From the NCBI RefSeq assembly GCF_900631615.1, contig NZ_LR131273.1, forward strand, positions 1,116,001-1,180,000: a stretch of 64,000 bases of DNA. The letters run 5' to 3'. The notes under the pieces are model-generated. The model was not told where the DNA came from. It was given only the letters and a program-made list of their open reading frames with translations, and searched no databases. Numbering within the stretch: position 1 is the first letter of the stretch; each line of letters opens with the position of its first letter. This document shows positions 18,626-27,414 of the stretch, in pieces. Source of the DNA: Tsukamurella paurometabola (GTDB lineage Bacteria; Actinomycetota; Actinomycetes; Mycobacteriales; Mycobacteriaceae). Position numbers and translations under genes: made by a program.

Positions 18626-20301
18626 GAGTCGACTCCTTCCAGATAGCGGTGGACGAACATGACGGCCATCGCGCCCTCGCCCACCGCGGAGGCGACGCGC
18701 TTCGCCGATTCGGACCGCACGTCGCCGGCGACGAAGATGCCGGGGACGCTCGACTCCAGGTGGAACGGTGGCCGGTCCAGTTCCCATCCCCGCGGGGCGG
18801 CACCGTCGACCGTGAGGTCCGGGCCGGTCAGCAGGAAGCCCCGCCCGTCCCTCGCGACGACGCCGTCGAGCCAGTCCGTGCGCGGCTCGGCACCGATGAA
18901 GACGAACAGGAAGTCGGCCGGGACCTGCTCGGTCTCGCCGGACCGGGTGTCGCGCAGGGTGAGCTGTGTGAGGTGGTCGTCGCCGTGCGCCTCGATCACC
19001 TGGGTGTGCGGCCGCACGTGCACGTTGTCGATCGCGTTCAGCTGCTGGATGAGGTAGTACGACATCGACGCCTCGAGCGACGGTCCGCGGACCAGCAGCG
19101 TCACCGAGCGGGCGCCCTTCGACAGGTACGCCGCCGCCTGGCCCGCCGAGTTCGCGCCGCCCACGATGTAGACGTCCTGGCCCGCGCAGGCTGGCGCCTC
19201 GGTCATCGCCGAGCCGTAGAAGATGCCGGCACCCGTGAGCCGCTCCATGCCGGGCGCGTCCAGCTGCCGGTACGCGACGCCGGTGGCGAGGATGACGGTG
19301 TGCGCCCCCACGACGGTGCCGTCGGAGAACCGCACGCGCCGCCCGGAGCCCGTCACCTCGAGCTCGACGACATCGGCCGCCGTGATCATCTCGGCGCCGA
19401 ACTTGGTGGCCTGCCGCCGCGCCCGGTCGGTGAGCTGGGTGCCCGAGACCCCGTCGGGGAAGCCGAGGTAGTTCTCGATGCGCGAGCTCTGTCCCGCCTG
19501 CCCGCCGGTCGCGGACCGCTCGACGAGCACCGTCCGCAGCCCCTCTGAGGCGCCGTAGACGGCGGCGCCGAGGCCGGCCGGGCCCGCGCCGACGACGACC
19601 AGGTCGTAGAACTCCTCCGACGGGGTGGTGTTCAGGCCCACGTGCGCCGCGAGTTCGCTGTCCGACGGTGCGCACAGCGCGGTCCCGTCGGCGGCGGCGA
19701 CGAGCGGGAGCTGCTGCCCGTCGCTGCCCGCGGCGGCGAGGAGGCGCTGCCCCTCGGGCGACTCGGCGGTGTACCAGCGGTACGGGATCTGGTTGCGGGC
19801 CAGGAACTCCCGCACCTCGGACGAACGGGCCGACCAGCGGTGGCCGACGACCTTCGTCTCCGGGACGGGCCGGTGGTCGCTGCACAGCCAGGCCTCCAGC
19901 TGCGCGTCGATGACGGGGTAGAGCTTCTCCTCCGGCGGGTCCCAGGGCTTGAGGAGGTAGTGGTCGAGGTCGACCACGTTGATCGCCTCGATCGCGGCGC
20001 CCGTGTCCGCGTACGCGGTGAGCAGCAGCCGGCGGGCGCCCGGGTACACGTCCATCGCCGCTTCCAGGAACTCCAGTCCCGTCATCTGCGGCATGCGGTA
20101 GTCGGCGAGGATCGCGGCCACCAGGTCGCCGCGCAGCTTGAGCTCCTTGAGCGCCTCCAGGGCCTGTTCGCCGCTCTCCGCACGCACGATCCGGTACTCG
20201 TCCCCGTACTTGCGTCGCAGGTCGCGGGCCACGGCCCGGGACACGCTCGGATCGTCGTCGACGGTCAGGATCGCGGGGCGCCGCCCCGAAGTTTCAGCCA
20301 C
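18622..20301 (-). CDS. Response-regulator receiver fused to FAD thioredoxin-reductase-like protein
   Basis: 559 residues. Residues 10-125 are a full receiver domain: acidic pocket TVDDD, phospho-acceptor Asp67 (ILADYRMP), Thr95 and Lys118 (LLKPW). Residues ~150-225 look like a glutaredoxin-fold segment without CxxC. From 231 onward is a class II thioredoxin-reductase fold: FAD motif VVVGAGPAGLG (235-245), GGQAGQSSRIENYLGFP, NADPH motif VGGANSAGQAA, and FVAGDVRS near the end. The redox CxxC expected near residues 361-375 is absent (FYGSAMTEAPACAGQ). The output is thus an enzyme rather than a DNA-binding domain, and the hydride path must differ from thioredoxin reductase. First gene of the unit; overlaps the kinase by 4 bases. 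Confidence 0.88.
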
Positions 20302-20305
20302 CGTT

Positions 20306-20944
20306 TCAGATTACGGCGACGGTGGCCTCCGCGTCGGCGAGTGCAGCTGTGAGCGAACGCATCGGGTCGGGACCGTAGGAGACGCGCTGGACGGTGCCCT
20401 GCGGCGTCCCGATCGACCAGCGCGTCATCCACCGGTCGTGCAGGCCCTCCGGCTGCGCGATGCGGACCTCCCGGTCGCCGCGGGCGGTGCGGACCGTCAT
20501 CGCCGTGATCGGTGCCACGATCTCGCCCTTGTGCCTGCGCCGACCGAGAATGTCCACAACACTGAGTACGAGAAGCGTCGCGAAGAGCACCGCCACCGCA
20601 GTGATGCGCCACGCCGCCCAGTCATCGAAGTCCATCCACATCAGTGTCATCGCCGGGATGATGAGGACGAAGCCGCCGACGAGGCCCCGAGCGTCCCGCG
20701 CGCTCATCGCCGGATCCGACCCGACCGCGATCCGCCACAGCTGGGCCGCGGTGATCGCGACGACGAGGCTCACCGCGAACATCAGGCCGTGGGCGACGCC
20801 CTGGCCTCGCGGGCCGTCGACAGGCCAGTCGACCAGCACGAACGCCGCACCGAGCGTCAGCCAGAGCAGCAGCAGTAGCCCGGCGAACGCCTTGAGCACG
20901 GCGACCGGGACCGTCCGCGTTTCGCTATCACCGAGTCGGGGCAT
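20306..20944 (-). CDS. Four-helix membrane protein of unknown function
   Basis: 212 residues. Helices near residues 12-35, 48-68, 85-103 and 110-132, then a soluble tail with 'VRTARGDREVRIAQPEGLHDRW' split around a Trp/Arg-rich segment and 'GPDPMRSL'. I prefer ATG 20944 to GTG 20947, since GGAGGAG is then 5 bases upstream. It overlaps the preceding small membrane gene by 17 bases. No family recognised. The plan (four helices plus soluble tail) resembles the paralogues at 13604-14982, but I see no shared motif. Confidence 0.65.
   Translation of the reverse strand: MPRLGDSETRTVPVAVLKAFAGLLLLLWLTLGAAFVLVDWPVDGPRGQGVAHGLMFAVSLVVAITAAQLWRIAVGSDPAMSARDARGLVGGFVLIIPAMTLMWMDFDDWAAWRITAVAVLFATLLVLSVVDILGRRRHKGEIVAPITAMTVRTARGDREVRIAQPEGLHDRWMTRWSIGTPQGTVQRVSYGPDPMRSLTAALADAEATVAVI
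20308..20313 (-). promoter_or_regulatory. -10 hexamer TAATCT for the redox operon
   Basis: Minus strand TAATCT, then 6 bases, then the GTG at 20301. No Shine-Dalgarno. It overlaps the last codons of the upstream gene (stop 20306), so the five-gene unit can be started independently. Confidence 0.5.
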
Positions 20945-21146
20945 CACGGCTCCTCCGCGCCCGGATCAGCGCGTAGACGCCGACGCCGATCTCGGCAACG
21001 GCGAGGACCGCCATCGCCGCGGCGAGGACGGTGCGGAAGTCCGGCCAGGTCGACCAATCGCGGATCAGCACCACCACCAGCAGGAACGCGCCGAGGCCGA
21101 TGAAGTACCACGCCATCCGCGGCGTCACCTCGCGTTGCCTCATCAC
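20928..21146 (-). CDS. Small two-helix membrane protein
   Basis: 72 residues: a basic N-terminus, a helix at about 11-29 (MAWYFIGLGAFLLVVVLI), a short loop with DWSTWPDF, a second helix at about 39-62, and a basic tail. GTG start at 21146 with TAGTCT (21158-21153) 6 bases upstream, so likely leaderless. Overlaps the next gene by 17 bases. Function unknown. Confidence 0.6.
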   Translation of the reverse strand: MMRQREVTPRMAWYFIGLGAFLLVVVLIRDWSTWPDFRTVLAAAMAVLAVAEIGVGVYALIRARRSRDAPTR

Positions 21147-21152
21147 GAATTC

Positions 21153-21158
21153 AGACTA
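21153..21158 (-). promoter_or_regulatory. -10 hexamer TAGTCT, probable leaderless start
   Basis: Minus strand TAGTCT, 6 bases, then GTG 21146 followed at once by ATG 21143. No ribosome site. Confidence 0.45.
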
Positions 21159-21439
21159 ACGGATTGCGCCCGAATCGTCGGTGCTCTCCGCACCGTCGCG
21201 CAGGTGGCTTCCCGCCCGGCTCCGCTCACGCTCCGCCCTGCGGTGGATTGTGCCCGCTCAGCGGACAGAATCTCACACACGTGCAGGGCCCCCACGGCAT
21301 CGCCTCGAACTCCGCGACTCGCGGCTCCCACACCACCGGAGCCTCAGTGCGTGTCGGCGACGACACGCCGAGGGCAGACCGCCGACCCGCACCGATGGTC
21401 GGATGGGGGGGTGAAGCGGCCGGTCTGGCTCCGACGGCC

Positions 21440-21454
21440 ATGCGCGCCACGCAT
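21440..21454. repeat. Palindrome ATGCG-N5-CGCAT (copy 3)
   Basis: Same 15-base sequence as at 6216-6230, centre CGCCA; flanking bases extend the pairing to GCCATGCG/CGCATGCC with one mismatch. Confidence 0.6.
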
Positions 21455-21492
21455 GCCTGCACCGAGAAACTCGCTTCTGACCGGCAATGATG

Positions 21493-21517
21493 CCGCCATG
21501 CGTCGCGCGCATGGCGG
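21493..21517. repeat. Palindrome CCGCCATGCG-N5-CGCATGGCGG (copy 4)
   Basis: Perfect 10-base arms around TCGCG. Longest of the four copies; 38 bases after copy 3. Confidence 0.65.
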
Positions 21518-21602
21518 TCGGAACGACAACCCAACCCCGCATCGAGCCTCAGCAGCCCGTCAGGCCCGCACACGCCGCGCCGGGCCGGCGTCGGCGCAGG
21601 AC

Positions 21603-22745
21603 TCAGACCAGCCCGCCGACGCGCTCCCCCGCCACCGACGCGGACAGGACACGGGAGACGCCGTCGGCGGTGGCGGGCCAGGAGAACTCCCCCGCCCGCT
21701 CCCGCGCCTTGGCACCGAGCTCCTCCCGCAGGTCGGCGTCGCTGAGCAGCGCGTACACCGATTCGGTGAGCCCGGCGAGATCACGGACCAGGAGCCCGGT
21801 GGCACCGTCGACCACGGAGTCGGTGAGGCCCCGCGACGAGACGTACCCGACGGTCGGCACCGCGTGCTGGGCCGCCTCGATCACCGTGATCCCCCAGCCC
21901 TCCTTGCGCGACGGCATGACGTGCACCCAGGCGCGCGAGAGCAGCCGGTGCTTGCGCTGTTCGCTGACGTGGCCGTGGAAGGTCACCCGGTCGAGCACGC
22001 CGAGCTTCGCGGCGTGGGCGTAGAGCTCCTCGTCCCACCAGCCGCTGCCGATCACGTCGAGGTGCAGGTCGGGGACGCGGCGGACGAGGCGGGCCAGCAC
22101 GTCGAGGGCGTCCTCGATCTGCTTGTGCGGCACGAGCCGCGAGAGCACGACGATCCGGGGCGTCGCCGAGCGGACGTCGGCGACGCCGGGCGCGACCTCA
22201 TCGATCCCGTTGCGCACCACGGCCACCCGCTCGGGGCCGACGCCGAGCAGCGCCAGTTCCTCCGCCGAGGGCAACGAGACGGTGAGGTACTGCGATCGAC
22301 GGTGCAGCCACGGCGAGAGCCGCGACTCGATGAACCAGCCGACCCGCGCCACGAGCCGGCCCGCGACGGGCCACTGCTCGCGGTGGCAGTGGTGCACGAG
22401 CACCGTGACCGGCACGCCCGCGACGAGCCGCGCGAAGAAGGGGATGCCGTTCTGCGTGTCGATCACCGCGTCGGGGCGGATGCCGCGCAGTGGGCCGCGC
22501 CCGAACCGGGCGAGCACGATCGCGAGCAGCGCCATCGGATACACGGTGAACCGGCCGCCGCCGCGGGAGATCCGGACGCCGCCCACGGTCTCGGACGGGG
22601 CCGCGCCCGGGTACATCGCGGTGCGCAGCGTGACCCGCACGCCGCGGGCGGCCAGCTCCTGCCCGACGCGCTCGAGGTACAGCTCGCTGCCGCCGCCCTG
22701 CGGGTGGCGGGTGTCACGCCAACACAGCAGGAGGACTTCACGCAC
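21603..22745 (-). CDS. GT4-family glycosyltransferase (Rv0225-like)
   Basis: 380 residues, close to the 384 of M. tuberculosis Rv0225, its syntenic match. GT-B fold: N-terminal 'CWRDTRHPQGGGSELYLERV' with the Gly-rich loop of GT4 enzymes, mid-chain 'VVRNGIDEVAP', and C-terminal 'HVMPSRKEGWGITVIEAAQH', the E-x7-E block that binds the sugar nucleotide. Cytoplasmic or membrane-edge. It uses a nucleotide-sugar donor; acceptor unknown, envelope glycolipid likely from its neighbours. GTG 22745 is chosen because the conserved fold starts there (REVLLLCWRD); a longer form would overlap the divergent methyltransferase gene. Only 25 bases separate the two divergent start codons. Confidence 0.82.
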   Translation of the reverse strand: MREVLLLCWRDTRHPQGGGSELYLERVGQELAARGVRVTLRTAMYPGAAPSETVGGVRISRGGGRFTVYPMALLAIVLARFGRGPLRGIRPDAVIDTQNGIPFFARLVAGVPVTVLVHHCHREQWPVAGRLVARVGWFIESRLSPWLHRRSQYLTVSLPSAEELALLGVGPERVAVVRNGIDEVAPGVADVRSATPRIVVLSRLVPHKQIEDALDVLARLVRRVPDLHLDVIGSGWWDEELYAHAAKLGVLDRVTFHGHVSEQRKHRLLSRAWVHVMPSRKEGWGITVIEAAQHAVPTVGYVSSRGLTDSVVDGATGLLVRDLAGLTESVYALLSDADLREELGAKARERAGEFSWPATADGVSRVLSASVAGERVGGLV

Positions 22746-22770
22746 GGCTTCTAGGGTACCGTCCGGTGGC

Positions 22771-23535
22771 GTGTACCCCGCCACCTGGAAGAACGCGACG
22801 AAACAGCTCCGGCGCCGCGCCACGCTCCGGCGCTCGGTGGGGCTGCTGTCCGACTTCCGGTTCGAGCAGTCGGAGCCGGCCCGGTTCTACGGCTCGCTCG
22901 CGCGCGACACCGTCGACCTGACCGGCGACCTCTACGGGGATCTCGACGGCGCCCTCGTCCTCGACGTGGGCGGCGGGCCCGGCTACTTCGAGGACGCGTT
23001 CGCCGAGCACGGCGCCGTGTACGTGCCCGTCGAACCCGACCCGTCGGAGGCGCACGCCGCCGGGATCACGTCCTCGCGGGGCCTGCGGGGCTCCGGCCTC
23101 GCGCTCCCCGTCGCCGACGGTGCCGTCGACGTCTGCCTCTCCTCCAACGTCGCCGAGCACGTCCGGGACTGGCGCACGATGGGCGAGGAGATGCTGCGCG
23201 TCACCCGGCCCGGCGGCATGGTGATCCTCAGCTACACGCTCTGGTACGGCCCGTTCGGCGGCCACGAGATGGGGCTGACGCACTACCTCGGCGGCGAGCG
23301 CGCCGCCCGGATGTACACCCGCAGGCACGGGCACCCGCCGAAGAACCTCTACGGGACGTCCCTGTTCAAGGTCGGCGCCGCGGACGGGCTGGACTGGGCG
23401 GCCACCGTCGGGAACGCCGATCTCCTGGCCGCGTTCCCGCGGTACCACCCGTCGTGGGCGTGGTGGCTGGTGCGCGTCCCCGGCGTGCGGGAGCTGCTCG
23501 TGTCGAACCTCGTCCTGGTCTTCCGGAAGCGCTGA
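22771..23535 (+). CDS. mtrP: Class I SAM methyltransferase (MtrP/Rv0224c-like)
   Basis: 254 residues, the length of M. tuberculosis Rv0224c. SAM-binding motif I VLDVGGGPGYFEDAF, acidic loop VPVEPDPSE, motif DVCLSSNVAEHVRDW and RVTRPGGMVILSY, all in class I order. The corynebacterial relative MtrP is needed for efficient transport of trehalose mycolates; the substrate methyl acceptor is not settled. GTG start fits the family length and begins after the divergent glycosyltransferase start. A TAGGGT at 22752-22757 may be its -10, 13 bases upstream. Followed by a strong hairpin. Confidence 0.8.
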   Translation: MYPATWKNATKQLRRRATLRRSVGLLSDFRFEQSEPARFYGSLARDTVDLTGDLYGDLDGALVLDVGGGPGYFEDAFAEHGAVYVPVEPDPSEAHAAGITSSRGLRGSGLALPVADGAVDVCLSSNVAEHVRDWRTMGEEMLRVTRPGGMVILSYTLWYGPFGGHEMGLTHYLGGERAARMYTRRHGHPPKNLYGTSLFKVGAADGLDWAATVGNADLLAAFPRYHPSWAWWLVRVPGVRELLVSNLVLVFRKR

Positions 23536-23574
23536 CGCGGCCGCGACGCCGCGGCGGGCATGCCCGGACACGGG

Positions 23575-23615
23575 TCCGGCCCCCGGCCGCGGGATCGCCG
23601 CGGCCGGGGGCCGGA
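23575..23615. terminator. Perfect 18-bp hairpin between convergent genes
   Basis: Arms 23575-23592 and 23598-23615 pair without mismatch around a 5-base loop (GATCG). GC-rich, no T run. Lies between the ends of the methyltransferase gene and the repeat-protein gene, so it can serve both. Confidence 0.75.
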
Positions 23616-23625
23616 GGGGAAGGGA

Positions 23626-26600
23626 TCAGGCCGCCGAGTCGGCGACCGTCGGGGCGTCGTCGGACGTGGCGCCCGTGCCCGTGTCCGTGGTCTTGTCCGC
23701 GCCGATCCCGGCGAGGGCGTCGTCGACCAGCTCGCCCGCGACGTCGGCCTGGCTGCCGGCCTCCGGCTGGGCCGGCTGCTGCTCACCCGTGGCCCCGCCG
23801 GTGGGCTGCTGCGTACCGGCCTCCGGCGTGGCCGGGCTCGTCGGCTCGGACGCGGTAGTCGGCTCGGCGGTCTTCGCCGGGTCGGCCGTGGTGGTCGGCT
23901 CCGTCTTCGTGGGCTCTGCGGTCTTCGTGGGGCCGGCCGTCGGGCTCGGCGCGACGGTCGGGCTCGGCGCGACGGTCGGGCTCGGCGCGTCGGCGGTCGG
24001 GTCGGCGTCCGGCGAGCGGTGCTTGCCGACGTACGGTGCGTCGGCCGAGGGCGCGGTGGTCCCCGCGACCGGCAGCATGGACAGCGCCGACGTCGTCGGC
24101 GTGCCCGCGGCGTCCGCGGCGGCGAGCGCCGTCGCGCCCTGCTGCACACCGGACGCGGTCGCGGACCCGCCGGTGAGAGCCTTCTGCACCTGGCCGAAGA
24201 GATCATCCAGACCGCCGCCCTTGATCACCGACGTGGCGAGCTGAATCGGCATCGTGACGATGGTCGTGACGAGCTTGATCACCGGCTCGATGATGCCGAG
24301 GCCGAAGTTCAGCACGGGCGTCACCACGGTGTCGACGACGAGCTTCACGGGCCCGGCCGCGACAGGTCCGACGAACGGGATGGACGCGACCAGGTTCGGG
24401 ACGAGCTGCGCCCCGCCCGTGATGGCACCGCCGACGACGCCGGTGACCAACTCGGGGAGTCGAGCCGCACCGCCCGGGGTGCCGAGGCTGGAGACCACCA
24501 GGGACACGACGCGACCGATGAGCTGGCCGTCCATGAGGCCGAGCAGCTTGTCGTCGGGAAGCCCGCCGACGATCGCCCGGAGCTTGTCGGAGTCGATCGA
24601 GCCGACGAGCTGGATCAGCTTCTCGGTGGGCAGACCCGCCACGATGGGGCCGAGCTTGGTCACGGGGATCCCGTTGACGAGGTCGCCGAGCGTCTTGTCG
24701 TCGAGGCCCGAGACCACGGCGGCCAGCTTGTCGGTGGGGATGCCCTTGACCAGCTGCGTGAGCTTGTCGGTCGGCAGCCCGCCGACGACGGGCGCGAGGC
24801 GATCCACCGGGATCAGGCCGACGAGGTCGCCCAGCTTCTTCTGGTCGAAGCCGCCGACCACCTCGGCGAGCTTCTCCGTCGGGATGTAGCTGACGAGCGT
24901 GGTGAGCTTGTCACTCGGCAGGCCGGCGACCGCCGGGCCGATCTTCGTGGGGTCGACGGTGCCGATCACCTCGGTGAGGACCGTGCTGTCGAGCCCCTCG
25001 ACCAGCTTGGCGATCGTCTCGGTGGGCAGGCCTCCGACGACGGCGCCGAGCTTGTCGACCGGGATCGCCTTGACGAGTTCGGTCAACTTGTCGTTCGGCA
25101 GGCTCGCGACCACGGGACCGAGCACGTCGGTCGGCAGGCCGCCGACGAGTTCCTTCAGCTTCGCCGGATCCAGGCTGGACACGAGCGTGACCAGGCGCTC
25201 GGTCTCGAGCGATCCGACGACCGCCTGGAGCGTCTTGTCGTCGAGGCCCTTGACGACGGCGAGCAGTCTGTCCTGCGGAAGGGCCTTGACGACGGCGTTG
25301 AGCTTGTCCTGCGAGAGTCCCGAGACGATGGTGTTCAGCGTCGCGTCGGGCAGGGTCCCGACCACGTCCTTGAGCTTGTCCGCCGGGATCGAACCCACGA
25401 GCTGCGCGAGCTTGTTCGTGGGCAGGCTCGCGACGATGGGCCCGAGCTTGTCCACCGGGATGCCGTTGACGAGCTGGCCGAGGGTCTTGTCGTCGAGGCC
25501 CGAGACCACGCCGATCAGTTTCTCGACCGGGATGCCCTTGACGAGGGTGGTCAACGTGTCCTGTGGCAGCTCGCCCACGACGCCCGCGAGCTTCTCGGCC
25601 GGGATGGATTTGACCAGTTCGGTCAGCTTGGCCTGATCGAAGCTGCCGACCACACCGGCCAGCTTGTCCGTGGGGATGTACCCGACGAGCGCATTGAGCT
25701 TGTCGCTGGGGAGGCCGGCGACCGCGGGACCGATCTTCGCGGGGTCGACGGTGCCGATCACCTCGGTGAGGACCGTGCTGTCGAGCCCCTCGACGAGCTT
25801 GGCGATGGTCGCGGGAGGCAGGCCCGCCACGACGGTGCCGAGCTTGGCGACGGGGATCTGCTTGACCAGGTCGGTGAGCTTGTCGTCCGGCAGGCTCGCG
25901 ACGACCGGTCCGAGGACGCTGCTGGGGATTCCGCCGACGAGGTCCTTCAGCTTCGCGGAATCGAGACCGGAGACGAGGGTGACCAGGCGGTCGGTGGGGA
26001 GCGCACCGACGACGGCCTTGAGCTTGGCATCGTCGAGTCCCTTCACGACCTCGATGAGCTGCGCTTCCGGGAGGCTCTTGACCACGGCGTTGAGCTGGTC
26101 CTGCGACAGGCCCGACACGATGGTCGAGAGCTTGTCGTTGGGCAGGGTCGCCACCACATCGCGGAGCTTCTCGACGGGGATGGAGTTGACCAACTGCGCC
26201 AGCTTGTCGGAGGGCAGGTTGGAGACGATGGGGCCGAGCCGCTCCGCGGGGATTCCCTCGACCAGCTTGCCCAGCGTGGCATCGTCCAGCGCGTTGACGA
26301 CCTTGATGAGCTTGTCCTGCGGGATGCTCTGCACGAGCGTCGTCAGCTTGTCCTGCGGCAGGTCCGCCACGACCGCGCCGAGGCGCTCCATCGGGATCAG
26401 GTTGACGAGCTCGGCCAGCTTCGTGTCGTCGAAGCCGCCGACCACCGCGGCCAGCTTGTCCGTCGGGATGAAACTGACGAGCTGCGTGAGCTTGTCAGTG
26501 GGCAGCCCGGCGACGGCGGGGCCGATCTTGGTGGGGTCGGCGGTGCCGATCACCTCGGTGAGGACGGCCGGCGACAGGTTCTCGACCAGACCGGCGATGG

Positions 26601-27414
26601 TGGCGACCGGCAGGGTGCTCACCACGGCGCCGAGCTTGTCCGGCGGGATCTGCCCCACGAGCGCGGCGAGCTTCTCCGGAGGCAGGCCCGCGACCACCGG
26701 ACCCAGCACGCTGCTGGGGATGCCGCCGACGAGCTCCTTGAGCTTGACGGGGTCGAGACCCGAGACGATCTCGATGAGACGGTTGGTCTCCAAACCACCG
26801 ACGATCGCCTTCAGGCTCGCGCTGTCGAGGCTCTTGACGACCTCGATCAGCTTGGCCTGGGGGATGCTCTTGACCACCGCGTTGAGCTTGTCCTGCGACA
26901 GCCCGGCGACGATCGAGTTGAGTGTGCCCTGTGGCAGGCCGTTGACGATCGCCTGCAGCTTGGTCTTGTCGATCGCGTTCATGATGTTCACGACCTTGGC
27001 CGGGTCCATCACCCCGAGGACCCGTCCCACCTTGTCGGCGGGCATCCGGCTGATGATGTTGGCGACCTGGGTGTCGTTGAGCAGCGTGATCGTGTCGGCC
27101 AGCTTCTGCTGGTCGATCCCGTCGAGGGCCTTCGCGAGAGCCTGCGGTGATAGCGCGCTGATGACCGGCGAGAGGATCAGGTCCCACACCAGTTGAACGT
27201 CGGCGCGCAACGGCGGCGCCGCCGCCGGGACGGCGAGCACCTGCGCCGGCTTGGGCGTCGACAGGCTGCCCGCGGGCATCGCCGTCACGGCGAGGGAACC
27301 CGCGAGGATCGTGGCCGCCATCGCCTGCGTGACCACCCCCGCCCGGCTCCAGGTGAACGGGGCGGTGGCTGTGGGGCGCGCGGTGGCGATGTCGCGCAGG
27401 GCTGCTTCACGCAT
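23626..27414 (-). CDS. Giant secreted protein of ~73 twelve-residue helical repeats (MgtE-N-like solenoid)
   Basis: 1262 residues from ATG 27414 (AGGAG 6 bases upstream; the longer form adds an unrelated Cys-rich stretch). Residues ~22-68 form a basic plus hydrophobic export signal. Residues 87-962 are 73 consecutive units of exactly 12 residues with no insertion, of the form G-[LI]-[PD]-x-D-K-L-x-x-[LV]-V-x (e.g. GLPTDKLTQLVK). Residues ~963-1080 are hydrophobic and Gly/Val-rich and may insert in or lie on a membrane. The last ~180 residues are Pro/Thr/Ala/Glu-rich and disordered. The unit resembles the short-helix repeats of the MgtE N domain, so I predict a long right-handed alpha-solenoid outside the cell. 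No enzyme motif. Family unknown to me; may be an adhesin, stalk or envelope scaffold. Confidence 0.88.
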   Translation of the reverse strand: MREAALRDIATARPTATAPFTWSRAGVVTQAMAATILAGSLAVTAMPAGSLSTPKPAQVLAVPAAAPPLRADVQLVWDLILSPVISALSPQALAKALDGIDQQKLADTITLLNDTQVANIISRMPADKVGRVLGVMDPAKVVNIMNAIDKTKLQAIVNGLPQGTLNSIVAGLSQDKLNAVVKSIPQAKLIEVVKSLDSASLKAIVGGLETNRLIEIVSGLDPVKLKELVGGIPSSVLGPVVAGLPPEKLAALVGQIPPDKLGAVVSTLPVATIAGLVENLSPAVLTEVIGTADPTKIGPAVAGLPTDKLTQLVSFIPTDKLAAVVGGFDDTKLAELVNLIPMERLGAVVADLPQDKLTTLVQSIPQDKLIKVVNALDDATLGKLVEGIPAERLGPIVSNLPSDKLAQLVNSIPVEKLRDVVATLPNDKLSTIVSGLSQDQLNAVVKSLPEAQLIEVVKGLDDAKLKAVVGALPTDRLVTLVSGLDSAKLKDLVGGIPSSVLGPVVASLPDDKLTDLVKQIPVAKLGTVVAGLPPATIAKLVEGLDSTVLTEVIGTVDPAKIGPAVAGLPSDKLNALVGYIPTDKLAGVVGSFDQAKLTELVKSIPAEKLAGVVGELPQDTLTTLVKGIPVEKLIGVVSGLDDKTLGQLVNGIPVDKLGPIVASLPTNKLAQLVGSIPADKLKDVVGTLPDATLNTIVSGLSQDKLNAVVKALPQDRLLAVVKGLDDKTLQAVVGSLETERLVTLVSSLDPAKLKELVGGLPTDVLGPVVASLPNDKLTELVKAIPVDKLGAVVGGLPTETIAKLVEGLDSTVLTEVIGTVDPTKIGPAVAGLPSDKLTTLVSYIPTEKLAEVVGGFDQKKLGDLVGLIPVDRLAPVVGGLPTDKLTQLVKGIPTDKLAAVVSGLDDKTLGDLVNGIPVTKLGPIVAGLPTEKLIQLVGSIDSDKLRAIVGGLPDDKLLGLMDGQLIGRVVSLVVSSLGTPGGAARLPELVTGVVGGAITGGAQLVPNLVASIPFVGPVAAGPVKLVVDTVVTPVLNFGLGIIEPVIKLVTTIVTMPIQLATSVIKGGGLDDLFGQVQKALTGGSATASGVQQGATALAAADAAGTPTTSALSMLPVAGTTAPSADAPYVGKHRSPDADPTADAPSPTVAPSPTVAPSPTAGPTKTAEPTKTEPTTTADPAKTAEPTTASEPTSPATPEAGTQQPTGGATGEQQPAQPEAGSQADVAGELVDDALAGIGADKTTDTGTGATSDDAPTVADSAA
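24529..27156 (-). repeat. 12-residue repeat array with 792-base higher-order period
   Basis: Codes for the 73 units. The marker unit GLSQDKLNAVVK or a close variant starts at 26904, 26112 and 25320, exactly 792 bases (22 units) apart. A DNA block starting GCCGATCACC recurs at 24961, 25753 and 26545 at the same spacing, with a long identical run between the first two. So the gene grew by duplication of a 22-unit block, after which single units diverged. Confidence 0.88.

Larger units (their letters stand above)
21147..21602. other. 456-base intergenic region with palindromes, no gene seen
   Basis: Between the small membrane gene and the end of the glycosyltransferase gene. Short open frames on both strands have no ribosome sites, no family resemblance and unusual amino-acid content, so I call none. 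It holds a hairpin CGTGTCG-GCGA-CGACACG (21350-21367) and two copies of the ATGCG-N5-CGCAT palindrome described separately. Confidence 0.5.

Noticed and set aside
21181-21490. Small genes in the 456-base gap
   Set aside because: The short frames arise from the palindromes (repeated MRATH-like peptides) and have no ribosome sites or recognisable features.
23560-27150. 1196-codon open frame antisense to the repeat protein
   Set aside because: It mirrors the 12-residue period only because the DNA repeats; no signal peptide, no ribosome site, composition of a shadow frame.
24529-27156. CRISPR array or DNA satellite
   Set aside because: The repeats are coding, of 36 bases without spacers, conserved as protein and diverged as DNA.
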